NCBI RefSeq assembly: GCF_002953715.1
Contig: NZ_CP025012.1
Span: 992,001 to 1,056,000 of the forward strand
DNA length: 64,000 nucleotides
Source of the DNA: Rhizobium leguminosarum
GTDB taxonomy: Bacteria > Pseudomonadota > Alphaproteobacteria > Rhizobiales > Rhizobiaceae
Reading direction: 5' to 3'
Position numbers and translations under genes: made by a program. This document shows positions 48,329 through 57,094 of this stretch, one piece after another. Numbering within the stretch: position 1 is the stretch's first letter; every line of letters begins with the position of its first letter. Under the pieces are notes generated by a model. The model ran no database searches. It had not been told where the DNA came from and was given only the letters and a program-made list of their open reading frames with translations.

Positions 48329-49252
48329 CTAAAAACCAACCGACCGGAGGTAATCGCGGCTTTGCTTCACATCTTCGAGGCTGCCGGCGACATTCCTCGG
48401 ATCACGCTCCTGTTCGACGGTGATGAAGCCGTGATAGCCGATCTCCTCGAGAGCTCGTTTGACGGCGGGATAATCGATGACGCCGCGGCCGATCGGGCAC
48501 ATGACGCCCTGTCCGCAGGCATCGAAGAAGCGGATCTTCTCGCCAAGCACACGGTCGAAGACGGTCTGGTCGATGTCCTTGAAGTGGACGTAGTCGAGCC
48601 TGTCGGCATAGCGGCGAAGCATCTCCACGGGATCCATGCCGGCATAATAGCTATGGCCGGTGTCGAGGCAGAAGCCGGCGACCTCCTGCGGAATGTCACC
48701 TGCCACCCGCTCGATCTCATCAGCAAATTCGATATAGCCACCCGCATGCGGGTGGATGACGGCGCGCACGCCGTATTTGCGCTGAGCGAGTTCGGCAATC
48801 GCCGTGATATTGGCGATCATCCCGGCCCAAGCCTTGTCGTCGAGACGCGGCGCACGATCGGAATGGCCGGCGGCATAGTCCCGTTCGTCGTGCCCCCAGT
48901 CCATGACCGTGAGATAGGGTGTCCTGAACCGCTGGCCTGCCACCTGTTCCGGCTGCGGCAGCCTGGTGATGACGGCGCAGATTTCGTCCGTCTGCCGCAG
49001 CAATGTCTCCCGATTTTCAGGAGAGACGAGATCGTCGAAGATCGTGCCGGCGACGATGAAGAGATTGCGCTCGGTGAGCGCCTTTGCGACGAGCGCATCA
49101 TCGAGCGGCACGTAGCCGTACGGCCCGAGTTCGAGGCCGCCATAGCCGGCTGCTGCCGCCTCGTCGAAGACGCGTTCCCAGGCGGGAAGGTTTGGATTGT
49201 TGACGTCGTCCACGCCCCAGCAGCAGGGGGCTGTCGTAATCGTGATGGTCAC
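48329..49252 (-). CDS. Sugar phosphate isomerase/epimerase (IolE/AP-endonuclease 2 fold)
   Basis: This 307-residue TIM barrel opens ITTAPCCWGVDDVNNPNLPAWERVFDEAAAAGYGGLELG, similar to inosose dehydratases (IolE). Metal ligands are probably the Glu in ELGPYG, the His in VIHPHAG, the Asp of CLDTGH and the Glu at VEQERD. GxGxVM-like segment GQGVMCPIGRGVIDYPAV closes the site. The second gene in the operon. Exact substrate unknown. Confidence 0.82.
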   Translation of the reverse strand: MTITITTAPCCWGVDDVNNPNLPAWERVFDEAAAAGYGGLELGPYGYVPLDDALVAKALTERNLFIVAGTIFDDLVSPENRETLLRQTDEICAVITRLPQPEQVAGQRFRTPYLTVMDWGHDERDYAAGHSDRAPRLDDKAWAGMIANITAIAELAQRKYGVRAVIHPHAGGYIEFADEIERVAGDIPQEVAGFCLDTGHSYYAGMDPVEMLRRYADRLDYVHFKDIDQTVFDRVLGEKIRFFDACGQGVMCPIGRGVIDYPAVKRALEEIGYHGFITVEQERDPRNVAGSLEDVKQSRDYLRSVGF

Positions 49253-49294
49253 GGTTTCATTCCTGATAGTGGGTGCCGGGGCGGATATTGACGA

Positions 49295-50209
49295 TCAGCC
49301 AAGTTTCCCGGGCCAGTATTTGTCGACATATTTCTGGATTTCAGAGCGCATGAAGCGGCCGGAATCGTCGGCGCGCTCCTCCCAGCCGAAGACGCAGGCG
49401 GTGATGATGCCGTCGAACCCGACCGCGGCGAGCGAGGAGAAGAAGACATCCCAATTGATCTCGCCCTGGTACATATCCATGTGCTGATGGATGGTGACCT
49501 TCGCGCCCGGCGGATTGATGATGTAGCGCAGCCCCGATGACGCCTTGTGATTATAGGTATCGGCCACATGCACATGGGCAATCAGCGGGCCGGCATCGCG
49601 GATCATCCGCGCCATATCGTCGCCGAAATAGAAGGTATGCGGCGCGCAGTAGAGGAATTTGACGTTCTTCGAGCCGATGGTCTTCAGCATGTCGATCGCA
49701 GGATGCAGCGTTTCGCACCAGTCTTCCGGATGCGGTTCCATGTTGAGCGTGACGCCCTCGCGCTCGAACACCGGAACGAGCTCTTCTATCGAGCGCCACC
49801 AGGCAGCCTCGCTGTGCTCGTGGGTATGCATGCCGCCGCAGCAGCTGGCGCGGTGGCTGCGATCCGGCGACGGCCCGCGGCCGAATTCCGAGTTCATCGT
49901 ATCGCAGCCCATTTCGGCGGCGATCGCGATTGCTTCCTTCCAGTAGCGCACCGCGGCCTGCCGCTCGTCCTCATGCGGGCTCGCCCAGCGATACATCGGC
50001 AGGATCGAGGCGAGCTGGACGCCGTGATCCTTCAGGGCCGCCTTGAATTCCGCGATGCGTTCCTTGTGTGCCCGCGGGCGCACCCACCAGGGCAGAAAAT
50101 CGTCGCGCGGTGAAAGCTCGATATGCTCATAGCCGAGCTCCGCCGCCTTGCGGCAGAGGTCGCGCAGGTTGAGGTGACGGTGCATATGCGGGTCGAGTGC
50201 GATCTTCAT
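49295..50209 (-). CDS. Sugar phosphate isomerase/epimerase family protein
   Basis: This 304-residue TIM barrel starts MKIALDPHMHRHLNLRDLCRKAAELGYEHIELSPRDDF. Likely ligands are in NMEPHPEDW, LYCAPHTFYFGDD, AHVHVADT and the TACVFGWEERAD end. Resembles xylose-isomerase-like barrels rather than IolE itself. First gene of the operon, 208 bases from the divergent LacI gene with a perfect 16-bp palindrome between. Confidence 0.82.
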   Translation of the reverse strand: MKIALDPHMHRHLNLRDLCRKAAELGYEHIELSPRDDFLPWWVRPRAHKERIAEFKAALKDHGVQLASILPMYRWASPHEDERQAAVRYWKEAIAIAAEMGCDTMNSEFGRGPSPDRSHRASCCGGMHTHEHSEAAWWRSIEELVPVFEREGVTLNMEPHPEDWCETLHPAIDMLKTIGSKNVKFLYCAPHTFYFGDDMARMIRDAGPLIAHVHVADTYNHKASSGLRYIINPPGAKVTIHQHMDMYQGEINWDVFFSSLAAVGFDGIITACVFGWEERADDSGRFMRSEIQKYVDKYWPGKLG

Positions 50210-50343
50210 CTGGCTCCTCCGTCATCCCCGGCCGCTTCGTGCCGGCGGATGATCCTTGATCTCGTTCGTTTTGGACCGTCCGGTGCTCCTCCCGGATTGC
50301 TGGCACGATACTGCTGCGGGGCCTGCACGCTCCAATGCTTCCT

Positions 50344-50359
50344 TGATCAAATTTGATCA
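50344..50359. promoter_or_regulatory. LacI-type operator candidate
   Basis: TGATCAAATTTGATCA is a perfect 16-base palindrome in the divergent region, 59 bases before the LacI start codon. It may control both directions. Confidence 0.65.
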
Positions 50360-50417
50360 TTGACCTCACAGCGTGTCGATGCTCTGCTGTCTCAGCTTTG
50401 GGAGTGAGTGAGCCCTG

Positions 50418-51419
50418 ATGAAGGTGACTTTGAAGGATGTCGCGAGGCAAGCCGGCGTTGGCACCGCGACCGTCGAGCGCGTCCTTAACGGCCGCGGCGG
50501 CGTGCGGCCGGAGACGGTGGAGAAAGTCTTCCTGGCGGCAAGACGGCTTGAATACCGGCAAAGCCTGCCGGTCGCCCATCGCGGCCTGATCCGGATAGAG
50601 GTGATCCTTGTTAGACCGGAGACCAGCTTCTATTCGCGTCTGAACCGGGCGTTCGAGCGCATCGCCGCCTCGCTCGGCGACAGCATCACCGTTCACCGCA
50701 CCTTCGTCCGCGAGAACGAGCCGGCGCAATTCGCCCGCTACATCGCCAATCCGACGGCGCGCCGGTCGGCGCTGATCGTGGTTGCGCCCGACCATGCCGA
50801 TGTCGTCACCAGTGTGCGCAAGGCCGCCGGTCTCGGCATTCCCGTCGTTCAGATCATGACCCGTCCGGCCCCGGAGCTCCCCTATGTCGGCATCGACAAC
50901 TATGCCGCCGGACGCACCGCAGCTCACTACATGTCGGGCATGCTGGCGCAGCGCCCCGGTTCGTTCGTCGCTCTCTGCCACAGCGGCGCCTATGAGAACC
51001 ATAAGGAGCGGATCCGCGGCTTCTCCAGCTATCTCTCGGAGAAGGGTTCAAACGACCATCGTTTCATCGAGGTCATGTTCGACCTCGATGACGAGCACAA
51101 TGCCATGGAGTTGCTGCAAGCGGCACTCCGGCGGGAGCCCGGCATCATCGGGGTCTATAGTGCAGGCGGCGACAACAAGGGTGTTGCCAGGGTGCTCGAG
51201 GCAAACAAGGCTAGGCGGCCGTTCTGGGTCGGTCACGAATTGACGGAGCAGACGCAGGACTATCTCAGTCGTGGCATCATGTCGATCGTGCTCGACCAGG
51301 CGCCGGAGGTGCAGGCAAGACGTTCGATAGACCTTGCCCTGAACAGGCTCGGTCTCATTGAGGTGGAGGTCAGCGCCGAGCCGGTGCGCTTCCTGACAAT
51401 CACACCCGAAAATCTTTGA
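50418..51419 (+). CDS. LacI family transcriptional regulator
   Basis: This 333-residue protein begins MKVTLKDVARQAGVGTATVERVLNGRGGVRPETVEKV, the LacI headpiece and hinge. The core is a periplasmic-binding-protein-like sensor (VEVILVRPETSFYSRLNRAFERIAASLG), here of the substrate-binding type 4 kind found in sugar regulators. It is divergent from the three-gene sugar/polyol operon and likely senses its substrate. Confidence 0.88.
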   Translation: MKVTLKDVARQAGVGTATVERVLNGRGGVRPETVEKVFLAARRLEYRQSLPVAHRGLIRIEVILVRPETSFYSRLNRAFERIAASLGDSITVHRTFVRENEPAQFARYIANPTARRSALIVVAPDHADVVTSVRKAAGLGIPVVQIMTRPAPELPYVGIDNYAAGRTAAHYMSGMLAQRPGSFVALCHSGAYENHKERIRGFSSYLSEKGSNDHRFIEVMFDLDDEHNAMELLQAALRREPGIIGVYSAGGDNKGVARVLEANKARRPFWVGHELTEQTQDYLSRGIMSIVLDQAPEVQARRSIDLALNRLGLIEVEVSAEPVRFLTITPENL

Positions 51420-51488
51420 GGCGGGATAAGGGTGCCCGGACAATCCGCTCGAATGAGCGCCAGCGGCTTTCACGATGCTGGCGCGGCC

Positions 51489-52394
51489 TTACTGCAACTG
51501 CGGCTTTCTGAGAAAGCTGTTGCGGTCGGCGGATTTGATGCGCAGCCAGGCTTCCCGGCCGTTCCTGAGGATCCGCATGGGGATTTCGGCGCCGGCTGGG
51601 CCGCTGCTCCAGAGCTTGCGGTAGAAATCGGCCAGGCCATCGACCTCTTCGTCGCGGATCTCCGAAATGATATCGCCCTGACGCAGGCCAGCCTGGGCGG
51701 CCGGACCGCCTTCGGCCACGCTCATGACCACCACGCCGCCATTGCTCTCGGCGGAGAAGGCGCCGAGCCAGGGCCGCGGCGGCTTGTTGACCTGGCCGCG
51801 GTTCAAGAGATCGTCAAGGATCGGCGGCAAAAGGTCGATCGGCACCACCATGTTGATATCGGCAACCTCGTCGCCATCGCTCATCTGCAGGCGAAGCGAA
51901 CCGATGCCGAGAAGCTTGCCGTCCGAACCGATCAGCGCCGCACCGCCCCATGACGGATGGGCTGGTGCTGTGAAAATCGCCTCGTCCAGCAGATATTCCC
52001 AATAGCCGGCAAATTCCTGACGGGCGACGATATTTGCCTCGACGAATTCTCCGATGCCATCGGCAAGCACGACTGGATCGCCCGGCTTGGCCGTGGCCGC
52101 GTCGCCGAGATCCACCGCCGGGGCATTCAGTGGCCCAAGCGCCTGCACCAGGCCGAAGCCGCTTTCCTGATCATAGGCAAGCGCATGCGCGGGAACCACG
52201 CGCCCGTCATGGGTTGTCAACCAGACCTCTTCGGCCTCGGTGATGAGATAACCGATGGTCAGCACCAGCCCATTGTCGCGAATAACCACGCCGCTGCCTT
52301 CCCGAACGGTGCCCAGCGTCTCCGCTGTGAAGGCATCTTCCGGGATGGAGGAACGGACGGCCACGACAGACCGCAAAATCGGATCGATATTCAT
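51489..52394 (-). CDS. S1C (DegP-like) protease homologue without catalytic triad, with PDZ domain
   Basis: This 301-residue protein has a trypsin-like double barrel (residues about 25-200) and a PDZ domain (about 215-285; GGPAAQAGLRQGDIISEI). The catalytic His position is Tyr49 (LVLTIGYLI in place of LTNAHV), the Asp position is about Phe80 (ESGFGLVQA), and the Ser position is Trp149 (PSWGGAAL in place of GNSGGPL). It is therefore a likely pseudoprotease, perhaps a scaffold or chaperone. No signal peptide is present from ATG 52394; the frame is open to 52481. Confidence 0.8.
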   Translation of the reverse strand: MNIDPILRSVVAVRSSIPEDAFTAETLGTVREGSGVVIRDNGLVLTIGYLITEAEEVWLTTHDGRVVPAHALAYDQESGFGLVQALGPLNAPAVDLGDAATAKPGDPVVLADGIGEFVEANIVARQEFAGYWEYLLDEAIFTAPAHPSWGGAALIGSDGKLLGIGSLRLQMSDGDEVADINMVVPIDLLPPILDDLLNRGQVNKPPRPWLGAFSAESNGGVVVMSVAEGGPAAQAGLRQGDIISEIRDEEVDGLADFYRKLWSSGPAGAEIPMRILRNGREAWLRIKSADRNSFLRKPQLQ

Positions 52395-52550
52395 GCTTTC
52401 ATCCCGATGGGCGCCGACGCGAAAGGCCGAAAGCCGGCGCATTCTTCCTTGAATAGGTAAGAGAATGGACGGCAGGTGCAAGACCGTATCGGAGGGAATT
52501 TCGGCAGGCCAACGCGCGGCCTCCCTCCGATGCCTGCACCAATCAAGGTA

Positions 52551-53495
52551 TCACTGAGCGCCGAGACTATCTCGCATGGCACCGGCGGGCGGCTGAGCGC
52601 GACCATATTGCCGCGGCGAGCATCCCATCACTCTCTTGAAAGCGGTGCTGAATGCGCTTTCGGATTCATAACCGAGCGACAGGGCGACACCGGCAATTGC
52701 TTCGGCTGAGTTTGACAATCGGTCACCTGCGAGAAGCATGCGCCAGCGCGTCAGATAATCCATCGGCGCAAGCCCGACCTTTTCCTTGAAGTGGAGAGCA
52801 AAACTGGAACGGGACATCGAGGCACGTTCAGCCAGTGACTGCAACGTCCACTTGCGGGCTGGATCGGCATGCAGGGCACCGATAGCCGCACCGATTCGCC
52901 GGTCGGTAAGCGCGAAAAGCCAGCCGACGCCGCGCGCATTCGGAGATGCGATATGGAGGCGCAACACCTGCATGAGCATGACATGAGCAAAATGCTCCGC
53001 CATCAGAAAGCCACCCGGCTGCTGGTCGCGCAATTCGCGCGTCATCCGATCGAGGCACCAGCGCAGCACGGCGGCGTGATCGGAATCCCTCTTCACATGG
53101 ACGATCGGCGGCAGGATTCCGAGAAGGATGTCCGAATTTCCTCCCGAAAAGGAAAAACGGCTGCCGATCAGGAAGAAATCGCCGCCGCCATTGCAAGTCG
53201 CAATGCCGTCGCGGGCGATGGAATAGATCGCGTCGGACGGGATCGCTTCGAGAGCCGGATCGCTGGCGAGACGAAAGGCTCGGCGGCTCGTCAGCAGAAA
53301 GCAGTCGCTTTCCTCCAGGCGGACAGCTTCTGGGACGCCATCGACGCTCAGCCAGCAGGCGCCTGAAATCACCGCGTTGAACTTGATGCCATCAGGGGGC
53401 GGAAAATCGATCGCCCAAGCGCCGCCAGCGTCAAGCCCCGCGGAAACATAGCTGCGCGGTTTGAGCAATGCGAGAACATCGGATAACGGGTCCAT
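52551..53495 (-). CDS. AraC family transcriptional regulator (cupin sensor), module 2
   Basis: This 314-residue paralogue of the regulator at 23303-24301 has the same order. It opens MDPLSDVLALLKPRSYVSAGLDAGGAWAIDFPPPDGIKFNAV; the HTH pair is LQSLAERASMSRSSFALHFK and VALSLGYESESAFSTAFKRVMGCSPRQYG. It is divergent from SDR module 2, 124 bases away. The two regulators are clearly related but far from identical, so duplication is old or one was acquired. Confidence 0.86.
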   Translation of the reverse strand: MDPLSDVLALLKPRSYVSAGLDAGGAWAIDFPPPDGIKFNAVISGACWLSVDGVPEAVRLEESDCFLLTSRRAFRLASDPALEAIPSDAIYSIARDGIATCNGGGDFFLIGSRFSFSGGNSDILLGILPPIVHVKRDSDHAAVLRWCLDRMTRELRDQQPGGFLMAEHFAHVMLMQVLRLHIASPNARGVGWLFALTDRRIGAAIGALHADPARKWTLQSLAERASMSRSSFALHFKEKVGLAPMDYLTRWRMLLAGDRLSNSAEAIAGVALSLGYESESAFSTAFKRVMGCSPRQYGRAQPPAGAMRDSLGAQ

Positions 53496-53619
53496 GTAAA
53501 AATCCGGACGATGGCGAAGGGATGCCGGACTTTAGCGCATGGATCGTCTGGAGGCCACGCCTTATTCTCGCGACCGTCATCCCGAGCGACGGCAACGTCG
53601 CAGAACAAAGGTAATTATC

Positions 53620-54579
53620 ATGAGTGACAAACAAGTCCCCATCCGCTCCGGATTTGGAGCCCACACGACGGCCGACGAGGTTCTGGCCGGTCTCGATCTT
53701 TCCGGCAAGCGCGCCATCGTCACCGGCGGCCATTCCGGCCTCGGGCTCGAGACCACGCGTGCTCTGGCGGGCGCCGGCGCCAAGGTGACCATCGGCGCAA
53801 GGAGCATCGAGGCAGCGCGCAGCGCGGTCGCCGGTATCGATGGCGTAGAGATTGATCGGCTCGACCTTTCCGACCTCGAAAGCGTTCGTGTCTTTGCCGA
53901 GCGGTTCGTCGCGTCTGGCCGCAGCATCGACATCCTGATCAACAGCGCCGGCATCATGGCCTGCCCGGAAACGCGTGTCGGCGACGGATGGGAGGCACAG
54001 TTCGCGACCAATCATCTCGGCCATTTCGCCTTGGTCAACCGCCTTTGGCCGGCGATCTCGCCCGGCGCTCGCATCGTTTCGGTTTCCTCCGGTGGCCATC
54101 ACAACTCGGCCATACGATGGGAGGATGTGCAATTCGAGACCGGTTACGACAAATGGCGGGCCTACGGTCAGTCGAAGACCGCCAACGCACTTTTCGCCGT
54201 GCATCTGGACAGGCTCGGGCGCGACACCGGCGTCCGCGCCTTCTCGCTGCACCCGGGCAAGATTTTTACCCCCTTGCAGCGCCATCTCGCAAAGGAGGAA
54301 ATGGTCAGTGCCGGCTGGATCGATGCAGACGGCAATCCGATTGATCCGACATTCAAGACACCAGCCCAGGGGGCAGCGACGCAGGTTTGGGCGGCGACCT
54401 CGCCGCAACTCGAAGGCATGGGAGGCCTCTATTGCGAGGACTGCGATATCGCCATCCGCGCAACGGTTGGAGAACCCGGCGGCGTCAGCGACCATGCCGC
54501 CGATCCCGAGGCGGCAGCACGCCTGTGGATCTTGTCGGCAAGGCTGACCGGCATTGACGCTTTCGCGGCGTACGCCTGA
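53620..54579 (+). CDS. Short-chain dehydrogenase/reductase, module 2
   Basis: This 319-residue SDR paralogue of 24399-25373 has GGHSGLGLE as cofactor loop, NSAGIMACPETRV, catalytic Ser in VSSGGH and YGQSKTANA as Y-x3-K, then GGLYCEDCDIAI. Identity with module 1 is obvious over the whole length. Start ATG 53620 (MSDKQVPIRSGFGAH), preceded by AAAGG; an ORF extension to 53539 is not supported. Divergent from the AraC regulator. Confidence 0.86.
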   Translation: MSDKQVPIRSGFGAHTTADEVLAGLDLSGKRAIVTGGHSGLGLETTRALAGAGAKVTIGARSIEAARSAVAGIDGVEIDRLDLSDLESVRVFAERFVASGRSIDILINSAGIMACPETRVGDGWEAQFATNHLGHFALVNRLWPAISPGARIVSVSSGGHHNSAIRWEDVQFETGYDKWRAYGQSKTANALFAVHLDRLGRDTGVRAFSLHPGKIFTPLQRHLAKEEMVSAGWIDADGNPIDPTFKTPAQGAATQVWAATSPQLEGMGGLYCEDCDIAIRATVGEPGGVSDHAADPEAAARLWILSARLTGIDAFAAYA

Positions 54580-54614
54580 AGCCATAGCTCGCGGCAAACC
54601 GTCGTCAATGCGCG

Positions 54615-54800
54615 ATGAAGACGCTGCTGATTGTCTTGCCGTCTTCGCGCCTCACCCGGGACTTCTCGGGTGAAAGCCCGATCGGCAAGCCGAGCGGATC
54701 GTCAACACGTCATTGGCGCACACGCTGCCGAAATCGGCCTGCGACAGCGCGGTCGCCGTGCCAGATTGTATTTGCGCAAACAGCAGTCAAATCCGGCGAC
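54615..54800 (+). pseudogene. Possible remnant of an FMN azoreductase gene
   Basis: The frame from 54615 begins MKTLLIVLPSSRLTRDFS, like the N-terminus of FMN-dependent azoreductase (MKxLLIVxSSPR). A shifted frame reads AERIVNTSLAHTLPKSACDS from about 54695, matching the next helix (xAERIVNxLLAxHP). The rest is absent. I infer a frameshifted and truncated relic; confidence is low. Confidence 0.35.
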
Positions 54801-54957
54801 AATCCGTCATTAAAACGTATCAAGGCGTGCGCAAAAGCTGCGGCATCCGGTCCTGCGTCGTTCTTCGGACTTGGCGCGCGACATTTTTCGTGACAGCGGC
54901 ATTGTGCAACAATATACCGTCAATCTCATCAGGAATCAGACCGACTCGGATCACGAT

Positions 54958-56361
54958 ATGAAAGACTGGCATCCCGATCTCAGCCGCAGCAGCAGCCCCC
55001 GTTATATGGCGATCGCCGATGTGATCGAATTGGATCTGCGCAGCGGGCATCTGGTGGTTGGGGACCGGCTGCCGCCGCAACGCGAACTCGCCAAGCGGCT
55101 GAATGTCGATTTCACGACGGTGGCGAGAGGGTATGTCGAGGCGCAGAAGCGCGGGCTTGTGGATTCACATGTCGGCCGAGGCACCTTCGTCACCGGTGGT
55201 GCGGACAAGGAGCGCCAGGGTTTCGCGCCCGACGCCGCGCCCGATCCCCGCCGCGCCTCCGTCGTTGACTTCTCGATGAACATGCCGCCGGAACCGGATG
55301 ATCCGGAACTGATCGCCCGCATGCGCGAGGGCATGTCGGCAGTGGTGGCGAGCCTCATTCCGCTGCTGCGCTACCAGGGTTTCGGCGGTTCCAGCATGGA
55401 CAAGGAGGCTGCAGCCTCCTGGCTCAGCCGTCGCGGGCTGGTGCCCTCGCAGGAGCGGATCTTCGTCACACCAGGCGCCCATCCGGCCCTGCTGGCGATC
55501 TTTGGCCTGCTGGCAAAACCGGGCGAGACCGTGCTTTCGGAAATCATCACCTATCCCGGTATGCGCTCGATCGCCGCCCAGTTGCGGCTCAATCTGACCG
55601 GTCTGCCGATGGACGAGGATGGTATCCTGCCGGACACCTTTGCCGAGGCCTGTGAGAGATTGAAACCGAAAGCGCTCTATCTCAATCCGACGCTGCAGAA
55701 CCCGACGACGCTGACCATTCCGGCCAGGCGCCGCGAGGAAATCTGCGCTGTTGCCCGCAAATATCACGTGCCGATCGTCGAAGACGATGCCTACGGCTTC
55801 ATTCCGCAGCAAGGCCCGGCGCCGCTCGCCGCCATGGCGCCCGATCTGACCTGGCATATCGGCGGGCTGGCGAAATGCATCGGCGCGGGTCTGCGCCTTG
55901 CCTATGTCGTGGCGCCGGACAGCAAGGCCGTGTGGCCCTTCGTCAGCGCCATGCGCGCCAACAATGTCATGGCCTCGCCGCTGACCGTGGCGCTCGCCAC
56001 CCGCTGGATCGAGGACGGCACGGCCGATACGATCCTGCGTTTCATCCGTGCCGAAGCCGCCGCCCGCCAGCAGATGGTCGCTGCCATCCTGCCGGCCGGC
56101 AGCTACCGCGCCGATCCGATCAGCTTCAACATCTGGCTGCCGCTCTCCAATGGCTGGACCCGCTCCACCTTCGGCAGCCATACCCGTTCTTCCGGCATCG
56201 GCGTCGTCGCAAGCGATGCCTTCACGGTCGAGGGCGTCGCACCCGAGGCCGTGCGTGTCTGCCTTGGCGGACCGATCACCCGGGAGAAACTGCAGGGCGC
56301 ACTGGAATTCATGGCCCATGCGTTGGAAGGCCCGCCGGAAATGGCGGCGTCGTTCTTCTGA
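54958..56361 (+). CDS. MocR-type regulator: GntR DNA-binding domain fused to aminotransferase
   Basis: This 467-residue protein has an N-terminal winged helix (YMAIADVIELDLRSGHLVVGDRLPPQRELAKRLNVDFTTV) and a fold-type-I PLP aminotransferase domain with YLNPTLQNPTTLTIP, VEDDAYGF and WHIGGLAKCIGAGLRLAYV. In the last motif Lys is the PLP site. MocR proteins use the enzyme-like domain as a PLP-dependent sensor, often of GABA, taurine or vitamin B6 pathways. The target gene is not evident nearby. ATG 54958 has no strong ribosome site; the frame is open to 54871. Confidence 0.85.
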   Translation: MKDWHPDLSRSSSPRYMAIADVIELDLRSGHLVVGDRLPPQRELAKRLNVDFTTVARGYVEAQKRGLVDSHVGRGTFVTGGADKERQGFAPDAAPDPRRASVVDFSMNMPPEPDDPELIARMREGMSAVVASLIPLLRYQGFGGSSMDKEAAASWLSRRGLVPSQERIFVTPGAHPALLAIFGLLAKPGETVLSEIITYPGMRSIAAQLRLNLTGLPMDEDGILPDTFAEACERLKPKALYLNPTLQNPTTLTIPARRREEICAVARKYHVPIVEDDAYGFIPQQGPAPLAAMAPDLTWHIGGLAKCIGAGLRLAYVVAPDSKAVWPFVSAMRANNVMASPLTVALATRWIEDGTADTILRFIRAEAAARQQMVAAILPAGSYRADPISFNIWLPLSNGWTRSTFGSHTRSSGIGVVASDAFTVEGVAPEAVRVCLGGPITREKLQGALEFMAHALEGPPEMAASFF

Positions 56362-56683
56362 CGCAGAATTCCGCCACGGGCTGATTAGGCACTGACAAAA
56401 GCCGGAAGCGGTCAAGAACCAGATCGGCCGCACTCTAAGCTGTCCGGGCATGGCGAAGCATATCCGTCACGTTCACGTTTGATCCGCCGAGGCTGCCAAG
56501 CCTGGCTGCGGCCCCAAATGCTGCTTCGGAAATCTGCAGTCAGCTTGCAGTCGGCCTACGTTGGGAGCTCTGCGGCATTCTGGCGAATTGACTGGTAATT
56601 TCATTCCAATGTAATTATATTGCATGCATACATTAAAGACATTGATGGCATCAATGTCCGCGGCACAGGAAAGCGAGATCGTC
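56362..56683. other. Intergenic region
   Basis: About 320 bases between the MocR-type and DUF983 genes. It shows no convincing gene; the last 60 bases are AT-rich and probably carry the DUF983 promoter. An in-frame ATG at 56624 would extend DUF983 by 20 residues. Confidence 0.4.
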
Positions 56684-57052
56684 ATGGATACGGAATATCC
56701 CCCACTTCCTCCGATACAGACCGGCATCAAGGGGCGCTGCCCGCGCTGCGGCCAAGGTCATATGTTCAAGGGCTTCCTGACGCTGCAGCCGGAATGCGAG
56801 GTCTGCGGCCTCGATTATTCCTTCGCCGATCCGGCCGACGGTCCGGCCTTCTTCGTCATCTGCTTCGCCTGCATACCAAGCGTGCTGCTCGGTGTCTGGC
56901 TGGAGGTGGCTTTTTCGGCGCCGATCTGGGTGCAGCTTCTGGTCACCGGCCCCTTCATGCTCGCCACCTGCATTCCGCCGCTGCGGCCGCTGAAGGGCTG
57001 GCTGGTCGCCAGCCAGTATTTCTACAAGGCGGAAGAGGGCAAGCTCGCCTAG
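56684..57052 (+). CDS. DUF983 family protein
   Basis: This 122-residue protein opens MDTEYPPLPPIQTGIKGRCPRCGQGHMFKGFLTLQPECEVCGLDYSFADPADGPAFFV. A zinc ribbon (CPRCG and CEVCG) is followed by two hydrophobic helices. This is the alphaproteobacterial DUF983 family, of unknown role. Start chosen at 56684 with AGGAAAGCGAG upstream. A palindromic repeat follows. Confidence 0.83.
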   Translation: MDTEYPPLPPIQTGIKGRCPRCGQGHMFKGFLTLQPECEVCGLDYSFADPADGPAFFVICFACIPSVLLGVWLEVAFSAPIWVQLLVTGPFMLATCIPPLRPLKGWLVASQYFYKAEEGKLA

Positions 57053-57094
57053 ATCCGGATGATTTTAGGCCGGATCGGCCTATCCGTATCTAGG
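57049..57094. repeat. TTTTAGGCCG palindromic repeat, copy 3
   Basis: TAGATCCGGATGATTTTAGG is followed by CCGGATCGGCCT and ATCCGTATCTAGG. It begins at the stop codon of DUF983 and ends at the convergent LysR stop. The core is the same as in copies 1 and 2. Confidence 0.85.
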
